Of a stretch of 64,000 nt of DNA, positions 8,158-16,695 are shown piece after piece. How positions within the stretch are numbered: the stretch's first letter is position 1; each line of letters opens with the position of its first letter. The notes below the pieces were generated by a model. It saw only the letters and a list, made by a program, of their open reading frames with translations, was not told the DNA's origin and ran no database searches. Origin of the DNA: Martinezella lusitana (GTDB lineage Bacteria > Pseudomonadota > Alphaproteobacteria > Rhizobiales > Rhizobiaceae); NCBI RefSeq assembly GCF_014207095.1, contig NZ_JACHBG010000019.1:1-64000 (forward strand), written 5' to 3'. Both the position numbers and the translations under genes were made by a program.

Positions 8158-9009
8158 ATGAGGTTCAAGGTTCTTGCCGCGAGCTTACTGGCCGCTTTCA
8201 TTGCGTTGCCGGCCGTCGCGGAAGCTGCGGAGGGCTTTGCCACCGCAAACGTCAACATGCGCTCAGGCCCTAGCACCGCCTATCCTGCCGTGACCATGAT
8301 CCCGGTCGGCGTGTCGCTTCGGATCAACGGCTGCCTTAGCGAAACGCCCTGGTGCGACGTCTCCTTTTACGGCGGACGCGGTTGGGTTGCCGGCCGCTAT
8401 ATCCAGGCGACCTACCAGTCGCGCCGCATCTACGTCGATCGGCAATATTATCGTCCGCTCGGCATCCCGACGGTAGTCTTCAATTTCGATGACTATTGGG
8501 GTCGCTACTATCGCGGCCGTGACTTCTACCGCGATCGCGATCGCTGGCGCCGCGGCCCCGGCTGGGCTGACCGCCGCCCGGACAACAACTGGGACCGCAA
8601 TGCTCCAGGCTGGGATCGCGGCTCCAACTGGAATGATGATCAGAATGGCAACTGGGATCATCGTCCTGACCGCAACCGCGACTGGAATCGTGGCTCGGAC
8701 TGGAATGACGGTCAGGATCGCAATTGGGATCGCCGCCGCGACCGCAATCGCGACTGGGACGGACAGCGGGATGACAATCGCGACTGGGGCCGCCGCCAGC
8801 CAGACAACAATCAGGGCTGGGGTAACCGGCCGGATCGTCCGCGTGATCGCCCGGACAACCAGCCGCGCCCGCAACCGCAGCCCCCGGTCGCGCAGCCTCA
8901 ACCGCAGCCGCAGCCCAACCCTGGAACGCCCTACAGATACAAAGACTGCCCGGCATCGCAGCCGGATTGCAACCTCTCCACCGTGTCACCCAGAGGGTCA
9001 AGCCGCTGA
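8158..9009 (+). CDS. Secreted SH3b protein with W/D/R/N-rich tail (283 aa)
   Basis: Exported protein, likely periplasmic or envelope-associated. A Sec signal peptide (MRFKVLAASLLAAFIALPAVAEA) precedes one bacterial SH3 domain (about residues 25-85: NVNMRSGPSTAYPAV, then GRGWVAGRYI). Next comes a Tyr-rich linker and then roughly 130 residues built of degenerate repeats with Trp, Asp, Arg and Asn (units such as NRDWNRGSDWNDGQDRNWD), ending in a Pro/Gln segment (PRPQPQPPVAQPQPQPQP). The tail is probably disordered. The ATG at 8158 has AGGGAG 7 bases upstream. Bacterial SH3 domains usually bind peptidoglycan; the role of the tail is unknown. Monocistronic, with a strong terminator downstream. Confidence 0.85.
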   Translation: MRFKVLAASLLAAFIALPAVAEAAEGFATANVNMRSGPSTAYPAVTMIPVGVSLRINGCLSETPWCDVSFYGGRGWVAGRYIQATYQSRRIYVDRQYYRPLGIPTVVFNFDDYWGRYYRGRDFYRDRDRWRRGPGWADRRPDNNWDRNAPGWDRGSNWNDDQNGNWDHRPDRNRDWNRGSDWNDGQDRNWDRRRDRNRDWDGQRDDNRDWGRRQPDNNQGWGNRPDRPRDRPDNQPRPQPQPPVAQPQPQPQPNPGTPYRYKDCPASQPDCNLSTVSPRGSSR

Positions 9010-9140
9010 CGGCAACTTTTCGCGAGAGCACTTCCGGAAATGTGCGCGGCGACCTTCCGTCAGGAATGTGTAGAGGTCCGATATAATGGAGCGTCTTCGC
9101 AGTTCCAAGTAAAACGGCGGCGTTCTGGTTCCTGGAAAAA

Positions 9141-9176
9141 CAAAGGCCGGCGGCTTTGAAAAGCCGCCGGCCTTTG
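9141..9176. terminator. Strong bidirectional terminator
   Basis: Perfect 16-base-pair stem (9141-9156 with 9161-9176) with loop TGAA. Flanking T/A tracts are short. It ends the SH3 transcript. The rest of 9010-9345 shows no gene: frames there lack ribosome binding sites. Confidence 0.8.
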
Positions 9177-9345
9177 TCATGAGAAGCATTCCATTCAAGG
9201 AGTGATGGCCTTCCGCACATGCTGCGGCGGCATGATATTGGGTGCTTCTACCGAGCAGTGCCGTCCCGAGCCTATCAAGGTCTGCATCGCATCCTTAGGC
9301 CCTCGTTCGCCGACCGGTTAAGCAATCGGTCGGGAGCAAAGCACC

Positions 9346-9588
9346 CTAGTGCATTTTGAGATGCGCTTCCCGCGTTGCCGAAATGAACATTTCCCGCGCT
9401 TCCTCGGCTGATTTGCGGCCATCGATTGCAGCACGGCACAGGCTTCTGGCCGCCACATACAGCGGGCCGCGGCGATCTGGCCAAAGATTAGCCATGCAAT
9501 TCAAGGCCTCGGATGGCCCGGTCACGATCTGGAAACTACCCTGAGCAAAGCCGATCTCGATTGGATTGCTCCATTTGATTTGCCGCAT
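9346..9588 (-). CDS. DUF982 protein (80 aa)
   Basis: Small soluble protein of the DUF982 family, which is expanded in rhizobia and has no established function. The family pattern is visible: N-terminal W-x-x-P strand, a VTGPSEALNCM segment, a conserved LWPDRRGPLY stretch, then CRAAIDGRKSAEEAREMFISA near the C-terminus. I chose the ATG at 9588 because GGAGGAG lies 5 bases upstream; a GTG at 9594 would overlap that site. It is the most downstream of a loose set of very small minus-strand genes (9836-9958, 10036-10224). No regulatory site recognised. Confidence 0.8.
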   Translation of the reverse strand: MRQIKWSNPIEIGFAQGSFQIVTGPSEALNCMANLWPDRRGPLYVAARSLCRAAIDGRKSAEEAREMFISATREAHLKMH

Positions 9589-9835
9589 GAACACTCCTCC
9601 TCACAGGCTACCAAACCGTCTGGAACCGCCTTTCAAGACAGCCAGATGACGGTACTATAACCTCGATCAGACAATTCGAAAATACGGAAGATTCGCCGCA
9701 CCGCGCGAAGTATCGACGCAGACACCCGGAGTAATCGCATCCACCGTTGAGGCGCGCTACACCGATTTCAAGCTTCTCTTCTTGGCAGTCTGGCATGATC
9801 ACAGGCCTCATTGTATGGTGCGGGCAGCTTAACTT

Positions 9836-9958
9836 TTATCTGTCGCGCGCGATCCGCTTTGCTTCTTCCGGCGAGAAGCCTGCGCGACGGGCGAGCCGCT
9901 CCAGGCCGAAGATGCGGTCGATCCGGTCGACCAGCCATAATTCAAGACGTTTCCACAT
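9836..9958 (-). CDS. Micro-protein, 40 aa
   Basis: A 40-residue frame starting MWKRLELWLVDRIDRIFGLE and ending EEAKRIARDR. Support comes from a near-ideal Shine-Dalgarno, GGAGGAGG at 9967-9974, 8 bases before the ATG at 9958, and from an amphipathic, Arg/Leu-rich composition consistent with two helices rather than random translation. I do not recognise a named family; the pattern recalls other short basic helical proteins of rhizobia. The neighbouring 62-residue gene lies about 75 bases upstream on the same strand. Function unknown. Confidence 0.6.
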   Translation of the reverse strand: MWKRLELWLVDRIDRIFGLERLARRAGFSPEEAKRIARDR

Positions 9959-10035
9959 CGATATAGCCTCCTCCGCCACGGCCTTTCAGCCAAAGCAGCG
10001 CCCGATGAACCTCGCACCAGGCCACTTGTTCCGAT

Positions 10036-10224
10036 TCACCGGAACAGTGGTGGCCTCTGCGCGTTCGAGAGCAATTCCTGCTTCGTCGCGAAGTCGCCAA
10101 ACAGCTTCTTCAGCCTGGCTTCCTCCTCCTTGGCGATCCGATGGCGTCGGGCAAAATCCTCGACACTCCAGACCTCCCGCAGCTTGCTCTCGTGAGCTTC
10201 CTCTATCTTGATCAACGAACTCAT
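10036..10224 (-). CDS. Small conserved-looking hypothetical protein (62 aa)
   Basis: Starts MSSLIKIEEAHESKLREVW and ends in ELLSNAQRPPLFR. It is a charged, helix-rich protein with a central SVEDFARRHRIAKEEEARLKKLFG segment that resembles a short helix-turn-helix but is too small to call a DNA-binding fold. The ATG at 10224 is preceded by GAGGGG at good spacing; an upstream extension to 10317 is in frame but looks untranslated. It heads a loose group of three small minus-strand genes. I do not recognise the function. Confidence 0.65.
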   Translation of the reverse strand: MSSLIKIEEAHESKLREVWSVEDFARRHRIAKEEEARLKKLFGDFATKQELLSNAQRPPLFR

Positions 10225-10583
10225 GTGCTCGCCCCTCGGTTTTGTAGTCGGATAATGCCCAAGACGACGGAAAGTTCCTTGAGATGCATGATCGAGCCGA
10301 GCCGCAGTCGCTGTCATATTCGCTGCGCAAATGTTCTTAATCCCTCCTTAAATCGCCGCATTTACAGTTCAGGCGGGACTCGATGTCTTCACGAGGGGTT
10401 CGTGAACAAATGGTGGGCGGCTGCCTTTCCCGAAATTCGGGATCCATTTTCAAGGTGACGTGCCGAGACAAGGGCGGTTGCATGCGCTAAAGCACGGTTA
10501 CCACCACCGTGATTACCCTGACGGAAGACGTGGGAATACGGGAGCCCGATGATCTTGGGTCGGTAAGACCTAAGATTTGAATC
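10225..10583. other. Spacer between micro-genes and PBP gene
   Basis: No gene is supported in this stretch. It separates the minus-strand micro-genes from the plus-strand penicillin-binding protein gene, and so should hold promoters for both directions, but I cannot point to clear boxes. A degenerate repeat follows at 10584. Confidence 0.4.
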
Positions 10584-10651
10584 CGCTCTAGAATCAAAGA
10601 CATTGAGCATGATTTCGTCCGAGAACCACTGACATCTTTCGGCATCAGCTC
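10584..10651. repeat. Degenerate RIME-like palindromic element
   Basis: The stretch beginning at GCTCTAGAATCAAAGA and ending near ATCAGCTCC resembles a common rhizobial intergenic palindrome. Imperfect arms GAGCATGAT (10605-10613) and ATCAGCTC (10644-10651) enclose CCGAGAACC and TTTCGG. It sits 27 bases before the PBP start codon. Identification is from memory of rhizobial repeats. Confidence 0.45.
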
Positions 10652-10678
10652 CAGGCACCGAGGTACGACCGGCCCGCA

Positions 10679-13066
10679 ATGGCAGATAAGAAAAAGTCAC
10701 GCCAGAGGATAGAACCATCCTTTTCCAGCGGTCGGGAACGCATCGATGACGGATTCAGCGCCGGCGAACGTATCGTTGGCCCCAGGCGCGCGGCCAAGCG
10801 CTACGAAGAGCCGGAACCAGACGAAGATGACGAAGATGAATACGAGGACGAGCCGGTGGTTCAGAAACCCCGCCGCGCCCGCAGTCGTCGCAAGCCAGCC
10901 CGGCGCCCGCCGCGTCGCGGCTTTTTTGGATTTATCCGGACGACGATCTATTGGGGCCTCGTGCTTTGCCTTTGGGCCGGCATCGGCGTCGCCGGCCTTG
11001 TCGCCTATTATGGCTCGCGCATGCCGAGCGCCAGCACCTGGTCCATTCCCGAGCGGCCGCCGAACGTCAAAATCACGGATCTCGGAGGCAGCCTGATCGC
11101 CAATCGCGGCACGACCGGCGGCGAAGCCGTGACGCTCCGCGACATGTCGCCCTATATCCCGGAAGCCATCATCGCGATTGAGGACCGTCGTTTCTATTCG
11201 CATTTCGGCTTCGATCCGATCGGCCTCGGCCGCGCGGTGGTGACGAATATCGTGACGGGACATGCCGTTCAGGGCGGCTCGACGTTGACGCAGCAGCTCG
11301 CCAAGAACCTGTTCCTGTCGCCGGACCGCACGCTGGAACGCAAGGTTCAGGAAGTGCTGCTGGCGCTGTGGCTTGAGCACAAATACACCAAGGATCAGAT
11401 CCTGACGATGTATCTGAACCGGGTCTATTTCGGCTCAAACGCCTATGGTGTCGAGGCGGCGTCGCGGCGCTACTTCAACAAATCGGCCAAGGACGTCAAT
11501 CTCGGCGAGGCCGCCATGCTGGCCGGTCTGGTCAAGGCACCGTCGCGGCTGTCACCCGCCCGCGATCCTGCTGCCGCCGAGGCCCGCGCCCAGCTTGTGC
11601 TGCAGGCCATGCGCGACCAGGGCTTCATCAGCGAATCCGATATCAAGACGGCGATGGCGCAGCCGCCGACACGAACCAAGAGCTATTGGAGCGGCGCGGA
11701 GAACTACGTCGCCGACATGGTCATGGATCAGCTGCCGAAGCTGATCGGCAGCCCCGTCAAGGAAGACCTGATCGTCGACACCACCCTCGACATGTCGCTG
11801 GAGGAGAAAGCCGAAAAGGCGCTGAGCGATGTGCTCGAAAAGGAAGGCAAGAAGCTGAATGCCTCTCAGGCGTCGCTCGTCTCCATCGATGCCACAGGCG
11901 CCGTTCGCGCGCTCGTCGGCGGCCGCGACTACGCGCAGAGCCAGTTCAACCGTGCCGTCACCGCCAAGCGCCAGCCTGGCTCGGCCTTTAAGCCCTTCGT
12001 CTATACGGCAGCGCTGGAGGCGGGTCTGACACCCAATTCGATCCGCAACGACCTGCCGGTCAAGATCGGCAACTGGGCTCCGGAGAATTACGAACAGCGC
12101 TATAGCGGCCCGGTGACGCTTGCGACCGCCGTGGCAAAATCGCTGAACACGGTTGCCGCCCAGCTCATTGCCGAGGTCGGCCCCGAGCAGGTAATCAAGG
12201 TGGCGCACAGGCTCGGCATCGAATCCGACCTGCAGGCCAATGCCTCCATCGCACTCGGCACCTCCGAAGTCTCGCTGCTGGAGCTGACCTCCGCCTATGC
12301 TCCCTTCATGAACGGCGGCTTCAAGGTGGCACCGCATGTCATCACCAAGGTGACGACCGCCTCCGGCAAGGTGCTCTACCAGGCCAATACCAATAATTCG
12401 GAGCGTGTGCTGAACCCGGATACCGTCACCAACATGAACACCATGATGGCCGGCGTTATCGCCTCGGGAACCGGTAAGGCCGCGCGTATTCCCGGCTGGC
12501 AGGCCGCCGGCAAATCGGGCACGACGCAGTCTTTCCGCGACGCGCTGTTCGTCGGTTTTACCAGCCATTTGACGACCGGCGTCTGGTTCGGCAACGACGA
12601 CGGAAAGTCGATGCGCAAGGTGACGGGCGGCGGGCTACCGGCGAAGGCCTGGAAGGAATTCATGGTCGCGGCCCATAAGGGGATCACGCCTACGCCGATC
12701 TTCGGCGGCGGCCAGATCATCGACAACGGCTTGCCGGTGGCGCAGACAGGGCCGAACGGCGACCAGCCGACAAGCATCGGCAACATTATTTCCGGTGCGG
12801 ACGATGGCGGGCAGCCGTCCTTGCAGCAGCGGCCAGTGCAGCAGCCGATCCAGCCGCAGATTGTCAACCAGACGGTTGGCAACGAGGACCCGCAGGACCT
12901 GCCTCCGGCGAACCTGTCCGACGATAACAATCCCTACAGTTCGAATCCCTACAATTCAGACCCTTATGACAGCGAGATCCCGCCCGCCGATGTCGGCGAC
13001 AGCGGTCGGCCCAGAGCAGCACGGCCGCATCGCACCTCATTGCTCGACGTGATCCTCGGACGATAA
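10679..13066 (+). CDS. Class A penicillin-binding protein 1A (795 aa)
   Basis: Bifunctional peptidoglycan synthase of the inner membrane. A cytoplasmic acidic/basic N-terminus (EPDEDDEDEYEDEP followed by an Arg-rich patch) leads to one membrane anchor (about residues 86-110). The glycosyltransferase domain has the catalytic Glu in IEDRRFYSHFGFD and the GGSTLTQQLAKN motif. The transpeptidase domain has the active-site SxxK (GSAFKPF), an SLN motif (KSLNTVAAQ) and KSGT (AAGKSGTTQ). A Gln/Pro/Asn-rich C-terminal tail of about 90 residues is probably disordered. The ATG at 10679 is the first in frame. The gene stands alone; the next gene, dnaK, has its own promoter. Confidence 0.95.
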   Translation: MADKKKSRQRIEPSFSSGRERIDDGFSAGERIVGPRRAAKRYEEPEPDEDDEDEYEDEPVVQKPRRARSRRKPARRPPRRGFFGFIRTTIYWGLVLCLWAGIGVAGLVAYYGSRMPSASTWSIPERPPNVKITDLGGSLIANRGTTGGEAVTLRDMSPYIPEAIIAIEDRRFYSHFGFDPIGLGRAVVTNIVTGHAVQGGSTLTQQLAKNLFLSPDRTLERKVQEVLLALWLEHKYTKDQILTMYLNRVYFGSNAYGVEAASRRYFNKSAKDVNLGEAAMLAGLVKAPSRLSPARDPAAAEARAQLVLQAMRDQGFISESDIKTAMAQPPTRTKSYWSGAENYVADMVMDQLPKLIGSPVKEDLIVDTTLDMSLEEKAEKALSDVLEKEGKKLNASQASLVSIDATGAVRALVGGRDYAQSQFNRAVTAKRQPGSAFKPFVYTAALEAGLTPNSIRNDLPVKIGNWAPENYEQRYSGPVTLATAVAKSLNTVAAQLIAEVGPEQVIKVAHRLGIESDLQANASIALGTSEVSLLELTSAYAPFMNGGFKVAPHVITKVTTASGKVLYQANTNNSERVLNPDTVTNMNTMMAGVIASGTGKAARIPGWQAAGKSGTTQSFRDALFVGFTSHLTTGVWFGNDDGKSMRKVTGGGLPAKAWKEFMVAAHKGITPTPIFGGGQIIDNGLPVAQTGPNGDQPTSIGNIISGADDGGQPSLQQRPVQQPIQPQIVNQTVGNEDPQDLPPANLSDDNNPYSSNPYNSDPYDSEIPPADVGDSGRPRAARPHRTSLLDVILGR

Positions 13067-13219
13067 AATCGCAATTTTCGACCTTGCGGCTTGCATGGCT
13101 GCGGCAAGGCTGCTCAAATATGCGATTGCTTCAAATCCACGGGCTCTTGGCGCAGCTTCGACCATGTGGAATTTGGGCGACAAACCATTCGTTTTGCTGG
13201 ATTCCGGGTGATTTCCTGC

Positions 13220-13250
13220 CTTGCAGTCAGTAAAACCGCTACTTATATAC
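13220..13250 (+). promoter_or_regulatory. Predicted heat-shock (RpoH) promoter of dnaK
   Basis: CTTGCAG at 13220-13226 is followed after 16 bases by CTTATATAC at 13242. The pair resembles the alphaproteobacterial RpoH pattern (CTTG with a downstream CTTATAT-type box) and also gives TTGCAG as a housekeeping -35. It lies about 110 bases before the dnaK ATG, leaving a leader of roughly 100 bases. RpoH control of dnaK is established in rhizobia; the exact site is my inference. Confidence 0.55.
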
Positions 13251-13359
13251 GCGGCATCACCGCAGTCATGGCTGCGCAATCCTCAAGACCATCCCGTAAG
13301 GGGCTGTCAATGGAATGCCTGACAGGGGTTCCGACAGCTTGCTTCAAGGAGAGAATGAT

Positions 13360-15279
13360 ATGGCAAAAGTAATTGGTATCGACCTTGGAACCACAAATTC
13401 CTGCGTCGCCGTCATGGACGGCAAAGACGCGAAAGTGATCGAGAATGCCGAAGGCGCCCGCACGACCCCCTCGATGGTCGCCTTCTCCGACGACGGTGAA
13501 CGCCTCGTCGGCCAGCCGGCCAAGCGCCAGGCTGTCACAAACCCCACGAATACCCTCTTCGCTGTCAAGCGCCTGATCGGCCGCCGCTACGAAGATCCGA
13601 CCGTTGAGAAGGACAAGCACCTCGTTCCTTTCACGATCGTCAAGGGTGACAATGGCGACGCCTGGGTCGAAGCCCAGGGCAAGGGCTATTCGCCCGCACA
13701 GATTTCCGCAATGATCCTTCAGAAGATGAAGGAAACCGCCGAATCCTATCTCGGCGAAAAGGTCGAAAAGGCCGTCATCACCGTTCCCGCATACTTCAAC
13801 GACGCTCAGCGCCAGGCAACCAAGGATGCCGGCAAGATCGCCGGTCTTGAAGTCCTGCGCATCATCAACGAGCCGACTGCAGCAGCTCTTGCTTACGGCC
13901 TCGACAAGAAGGACGGCAAGACCATCGCCGTTTACGACCTTGGCGGCGGCACTTTCGATATCTCCATCCTGGAAATTGGCGACGGCGTCTTCGAAGTGAA
14001 GTCGACCAACGGTGACACCTTCCTCGGCGGTGAAGACTTCGACATGCGTCTCGTCGAATATCTCGTTGCCGAGTTCAAGAAGGACAACGGCATCGACCTC
14101 AAGGGCGACAAGCTTGCTCTGCAGCGCCTCAAGGAAGCTGCCGAAAAGGCCAAGATCGAACTTTCGTCCGCTCAGCAGACCGAAATCAACCTGCCCTTCA
14201 TCACGGCAGACGCCACCGGCCCGAAGCACCTGACGCTGAAACTGACCCGCGCTAAGCTCGAAAGCCTGGTCGACGATCTCGTTCAGCGCACCATCGCTCC
14301 GTGCAAGGCAGCCCTCAAGGATGCCGGCGTTACGGCCGCTGAAATCGACGAAGTCGTTCTCGTCGGCGGCATGAGCCGCATGCCGAAGGTACAGGAAGTC
14401 GTCAAGCAGCTGTTCGGCAAAGAGCCGCACAAGGGCGTCAACCCAGATGAAGTCGTCGCTCTCGGCGCCGCCATCCAGGCCGGCGTTCTGCAGGGCGACG
14501 TCAAGGACGTTCTGCTCCTCGACGTAACCCCGCTGTCTCTCGGCATCGAAACGCTCGGCGGCGTCTTTACCCGTCTGATCGAACGCAATACGACGATCCC
14601 GACAAAGAAGTCACAGACCTTCTCGACGGCTGACGACAACCAGTCGGCCGTGACCATCCGCGTTTCGCAGGGCGAGCGCGAAATGGCTGCAGACAACAAG
14701 CTGCTCGGCCAGTTCGATCTCGTCGGTCTGCCGCCGGCACCGCGCGGCGTGCCGCAGATCGAAGTCACCTTCGATATCGACGCCAACGGCATTGTCCAGG
14801 TTTCGGCCAAGGACAAGGGCACCGGCAAGGAACAGCAGATCCGCATCCAGGCTTCCGGCGGTCTTTCCGACGCCGACATCGAAAAGATGGTCAAGGACGC
14901 CGAAGCCCATGCTGCGGAAGACAAGAAGCGCCGCGAAGGCGTGGAAGCCAAGAACCAGGCTGAAAGCCTGATCCATTCCAGCGAGAAGTCGCTGAAGGAT
15001 TACGGCGACAAGGTCACGGAAGCCGATCGCACCGCGATCTCCGACGCGATCGCAGCGCTGAAGACGGCAACCGAAGCTTCCGAGCCGGACGCAGAAGACA
15101 TCAAGGCCAAGACCCAGACCCTCATGGAAGTTTCCATGAAGCTCGGCCAGGCGATCTATGAGGCTCAGCAGGCCGAAGGCGGCGCTTCGGGCGATCACTC
15201 GGCAGCCGGCAAGGACGACGTCGTCGATGCCGACTACGAGGAAATCAAGGACGAAGGCGACCACAAGCGGTCTGCATAA
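13360..15279 (+). CDS. dnaK: Hsp70 chaperone DnaK
   Basis: ATP-dependent cytoplasmic chaperone working with DnaJ and GrpE in folding and in RpoH control. The nucleotide-binding domain shows GIDLGTTNSCVAVMDG at the start, the phosphate-2 motif YDLGGGTFDISIL and the adenosine motif VLVGGMSRMPKVQEVVKQ. The substrate-binding domain begins near DVTPLSLGIETLGG, and the helical lid ends in a tail DADYEEIKDEGDHKRSA with the EEI(K/D)-type ending found in DnaK proteins. The ATG at 13360 has AAGGAGAG upstream; an in-frame extension from 13315 is rejected. 639 residues, the usual length. Followed by a structured spacer and dnaJ. Confidence 0.99.
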   Translation: MAKVIGIDLGTTNSCVAVMDGKDAKVIENAEGARTTPSMVAFSDDGERLVGQPAKRQAVTNPTNTLFAVKRLIGRRYEDPTVEKDKHLVPFTIVKGDNGDAWVEAQGKGYSPAQISAMILQKMKETAESYLGEKVEKAVITVPAYFNDAQRQATKDAGKIAGLEVLRIINEPTAAALAYGLDKKDGKTIAVYDLGGGTFDISILEIGDGVFEVKSTNGDTFLGGEDFDMRLVEYLVAEFKKDNGIDLKGDKLALQRLKEAAEKAKIELSSAQQTEINLPFITADATGPKHLTLKLTRAKLESLVDDLVQRTIAPCKAALKDAGVTAAEIDEVVLVGGMSRMPKVQEVVKQLFGKEPHKGVNPDEVVALGAAIQAGVLQGDVKDVLLLDVTPLSLGIETLGGVFTRLIERNTTIPTKKSQTFSTADDNQSAVTIRVSQGEREMAADNKLLGQFDLVGLPPAPRGVPQIEVTFDIDANGIVQVSAKDKGTGKEQQIRIQASGGLSDADIEKMVKDAEAHAAEDKKRREGVEAKNQAESLIHSSEKSLKDYGDKVTEADRTAISDAIAALKTATEASEPDAEDIKAKTQTLMEVSMKLGQAIYEAQQAEGGASGDHSAAGKDDVVDADYEEIKDEGDHKRSA

Positions 15280-15373
15280 GCGCGAATCGAAAGGTTCTCG
15301 AGGACTACTGTGCCGCGCGTCCTGTTGGACGCGCAAAGGCCGCAGCAGAACTTAAAGTGGCGCCTAAGCCTTT

Positions 15374-15447
15374 CCTTAAATTGAATCAATTTAAGGGGTT
15401 ATGCGCATGATCCGGCTGCCTTCGGGCAGCCGGAAATCCATTTCCGG
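15374..15447 (+). promoter_or_regulatory. Tandem hairpins in dnaK-dnaJ spacer
   Basis: Three stems can be drawn in the 180-base spacer: CCTTAAATTG/CAATTTAAGG (15374-15383 with 15387-15396), TCCGGCTGCC/GGCAGCCGGA with a TTCG loop (15411-15420 with 15425-15434), and CCGGAAAT/ATTTCCGG (15430-15437 with 15440-15447). The last two share bases 15430-15434, so they exclude each other, and the third would pair the purine-rich stretch nearest the dnaJ start (GGGG ends at 15449). They may act in processing, partial termination or translational control of dnaJ. Confidence 0.5.
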
Positions 15448-15460
15448 GGTCGAATGCTGA

Positions 15461-16606
15461 ATGGCAAAAGCGGATTTTTACGAGACATTGGGCGTCTCCA
15501 AGACGGCGGACGAGAAAGAGCTGAAAAGCGCCTTTCGCAAGCTCGCGATGCAATATCACCCGGACAAGAATCCGGACGACAGCAGCGCCGAGCGGAAGTT
15601 CAAAGAAATCAACGAAGCCTACGAAACGCTCAAGGATCCGCAGAAGCGCGCAGCCTATGACCGCTATGGCCACGCTGCTTTCGAGCATGGTGGCATGGGC
15701 GGTGGCGGCGGCTTTGGCGCCGGTTTCGGCAGCGGCGGCTTCTCGGATATTTTCGAGGATATTTTCGGCGAGATGATGGGTGGCGGGCGCTCGCGGGGAC
15801 GCTCCTCCGGCGGTCGCGAACGCGGCGCCGATCTTCGCTACAACATGGAAATCTCGCTCGAAGAGGCCTTCAGCGGCAAGACGGCGCAGATCCGCGTCCC
15901 GACTTCCATTACCTGCGACGTCTGTTCCGGCTCGGGCGCCAAACCAGGCACACAGCCGAAAACCTGCGGCACCTGCCAGGGCTCCGGCCGTGTGCGCGCC
16001 GCACAGGGCTTCTTCTCCGTCGAGCGTACCTGCCCGACCTGCCATGGCCGCGGCCAGATCATTCCGGATCCCTGCAGCAAATGTCATGGTCAGGGCCGCG
16101 TGACCGAGGAGCGTTCGCTCTCCGTCAACATCCCGGCCGGCATCGAAGACGGCACGCGCATCCGTCTGCAGGGCGAAGGCGAAGCTGGTCAACGCGGCGG
16201 ACCTTCGGGCGACCTCTACATCTTCCTTTCCGTCAAGCCGCATGAGTTCTTCCAGCGCGATGGCGCCGATCTCTATTGCGCCGTGCCGATCTCCATGACG
16301 ACGGCTGCACTTGGCGGCACCTTCGACGTGGCGACGCTCGACGGCACCAAGTCTCGCGTCACCGTTCCCGAGGGAACGCAGGTCGGCAAGCAATTCCGCC
16401 TGAAGGCCAAGGGCATGCCGGTACTGCGCTCGAGCCAGGTCGGCGACCTCTATATCCAGATCCAGATCGAGACGCCGCAGAAGCTCACCAAGCGCCAACG
16501 CGAGCTGCTGCAGGAATTCGAGCAGATCTCTTCGAAGGACAACAATCCCGAATCAACGGGCTTCTTCGCCCGCATGAAGGATTTCTTCGACACCTTCAGC
16601 GACTGA
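15461..16606 (+). CDS. dnaJ: Chaperone DnaJ (Hsp40)
   Basis: Co-chaperone that delivers substrates to DnaK and stimulates its ATPase. The J domain (residues 3-70) has the HPD signature in MQYHPDKNPDD. A Gly/Phe-rich linker (GGMGGGGGFGAGFGSGGF) follows, then a zinc domain with four Cys motifs CDVCSGSG, CGTCQGSG, CPTCHGRG and CSKCHGQG, all intact, and the C-terminal substrate-binding domains. 381 residues, full length. It lies 181 bases after dnaK on the same strand and presumably shares its heat-shock transcript; the only purine-rich tract before the start is a weak GGGG about 11 bases away. A terminator follows. Confidence 0.98.
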   Translation: MAKADFYETLGVSKTADEKELKSAFRKLAMQYHPDKNPDDSSAERKFKEINEAYETLKDPQKRAAYDRYGHAAFEHGGMGGGGGFGAGFGSGGFSDIFEDIFGEMMGGGRSRGRSSGGRERGADLRYNMEISLEEAFSGKTAQIRVPTSITCDVCSGSGAKPGTQPKTCGTCQGSGRVRAAQGFFSVERTCPTCHGRGQIIPDPCSKCHGQGRVTEERSLSVNIPAGIEDGTRIRLQGEGEAGQRGGPSGDLYIFLSVKPHEFFQRDGADLYCAVPISMTTAALGGTFDVATLDGTKSRVTVPEGTQVGKQFRLKAKGMPVLRSSQVGDLYIQIQIETPQKLTKRQRELLQEFEQISSKDNNPESTGFFARMKDFFDTFSD

Positions 16607-16631
16607 TTCGCAAATCAAAGTGTTTCACATG

Positions 16632-16661
16632 AATCCGACCGATGATTCGGTCGGATTTTTT
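16632..16661 (+). terminator. Rho-independent terminator of dnaKJ
   Basis: Stem AATCCGACCGA/TCGGTCGGATT (16632-16642 with 16647-16657), loop TGAT, followed by T6. It separates dnaJ from the convergent phosphotransferase gene. Confidence 0.9.
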
Positions 16662-16695
16662 GTTTGGGCGGGCGAATCATATTCGGTACCGCGAA

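Noticed and set aside
9608..9811. A 67-codon minus-strand frame between the DUF982 gene and the 40-residue gene
   Set aside because: No Shine-Dalgarno and no recognisable pattern, unlike its two neighbours.
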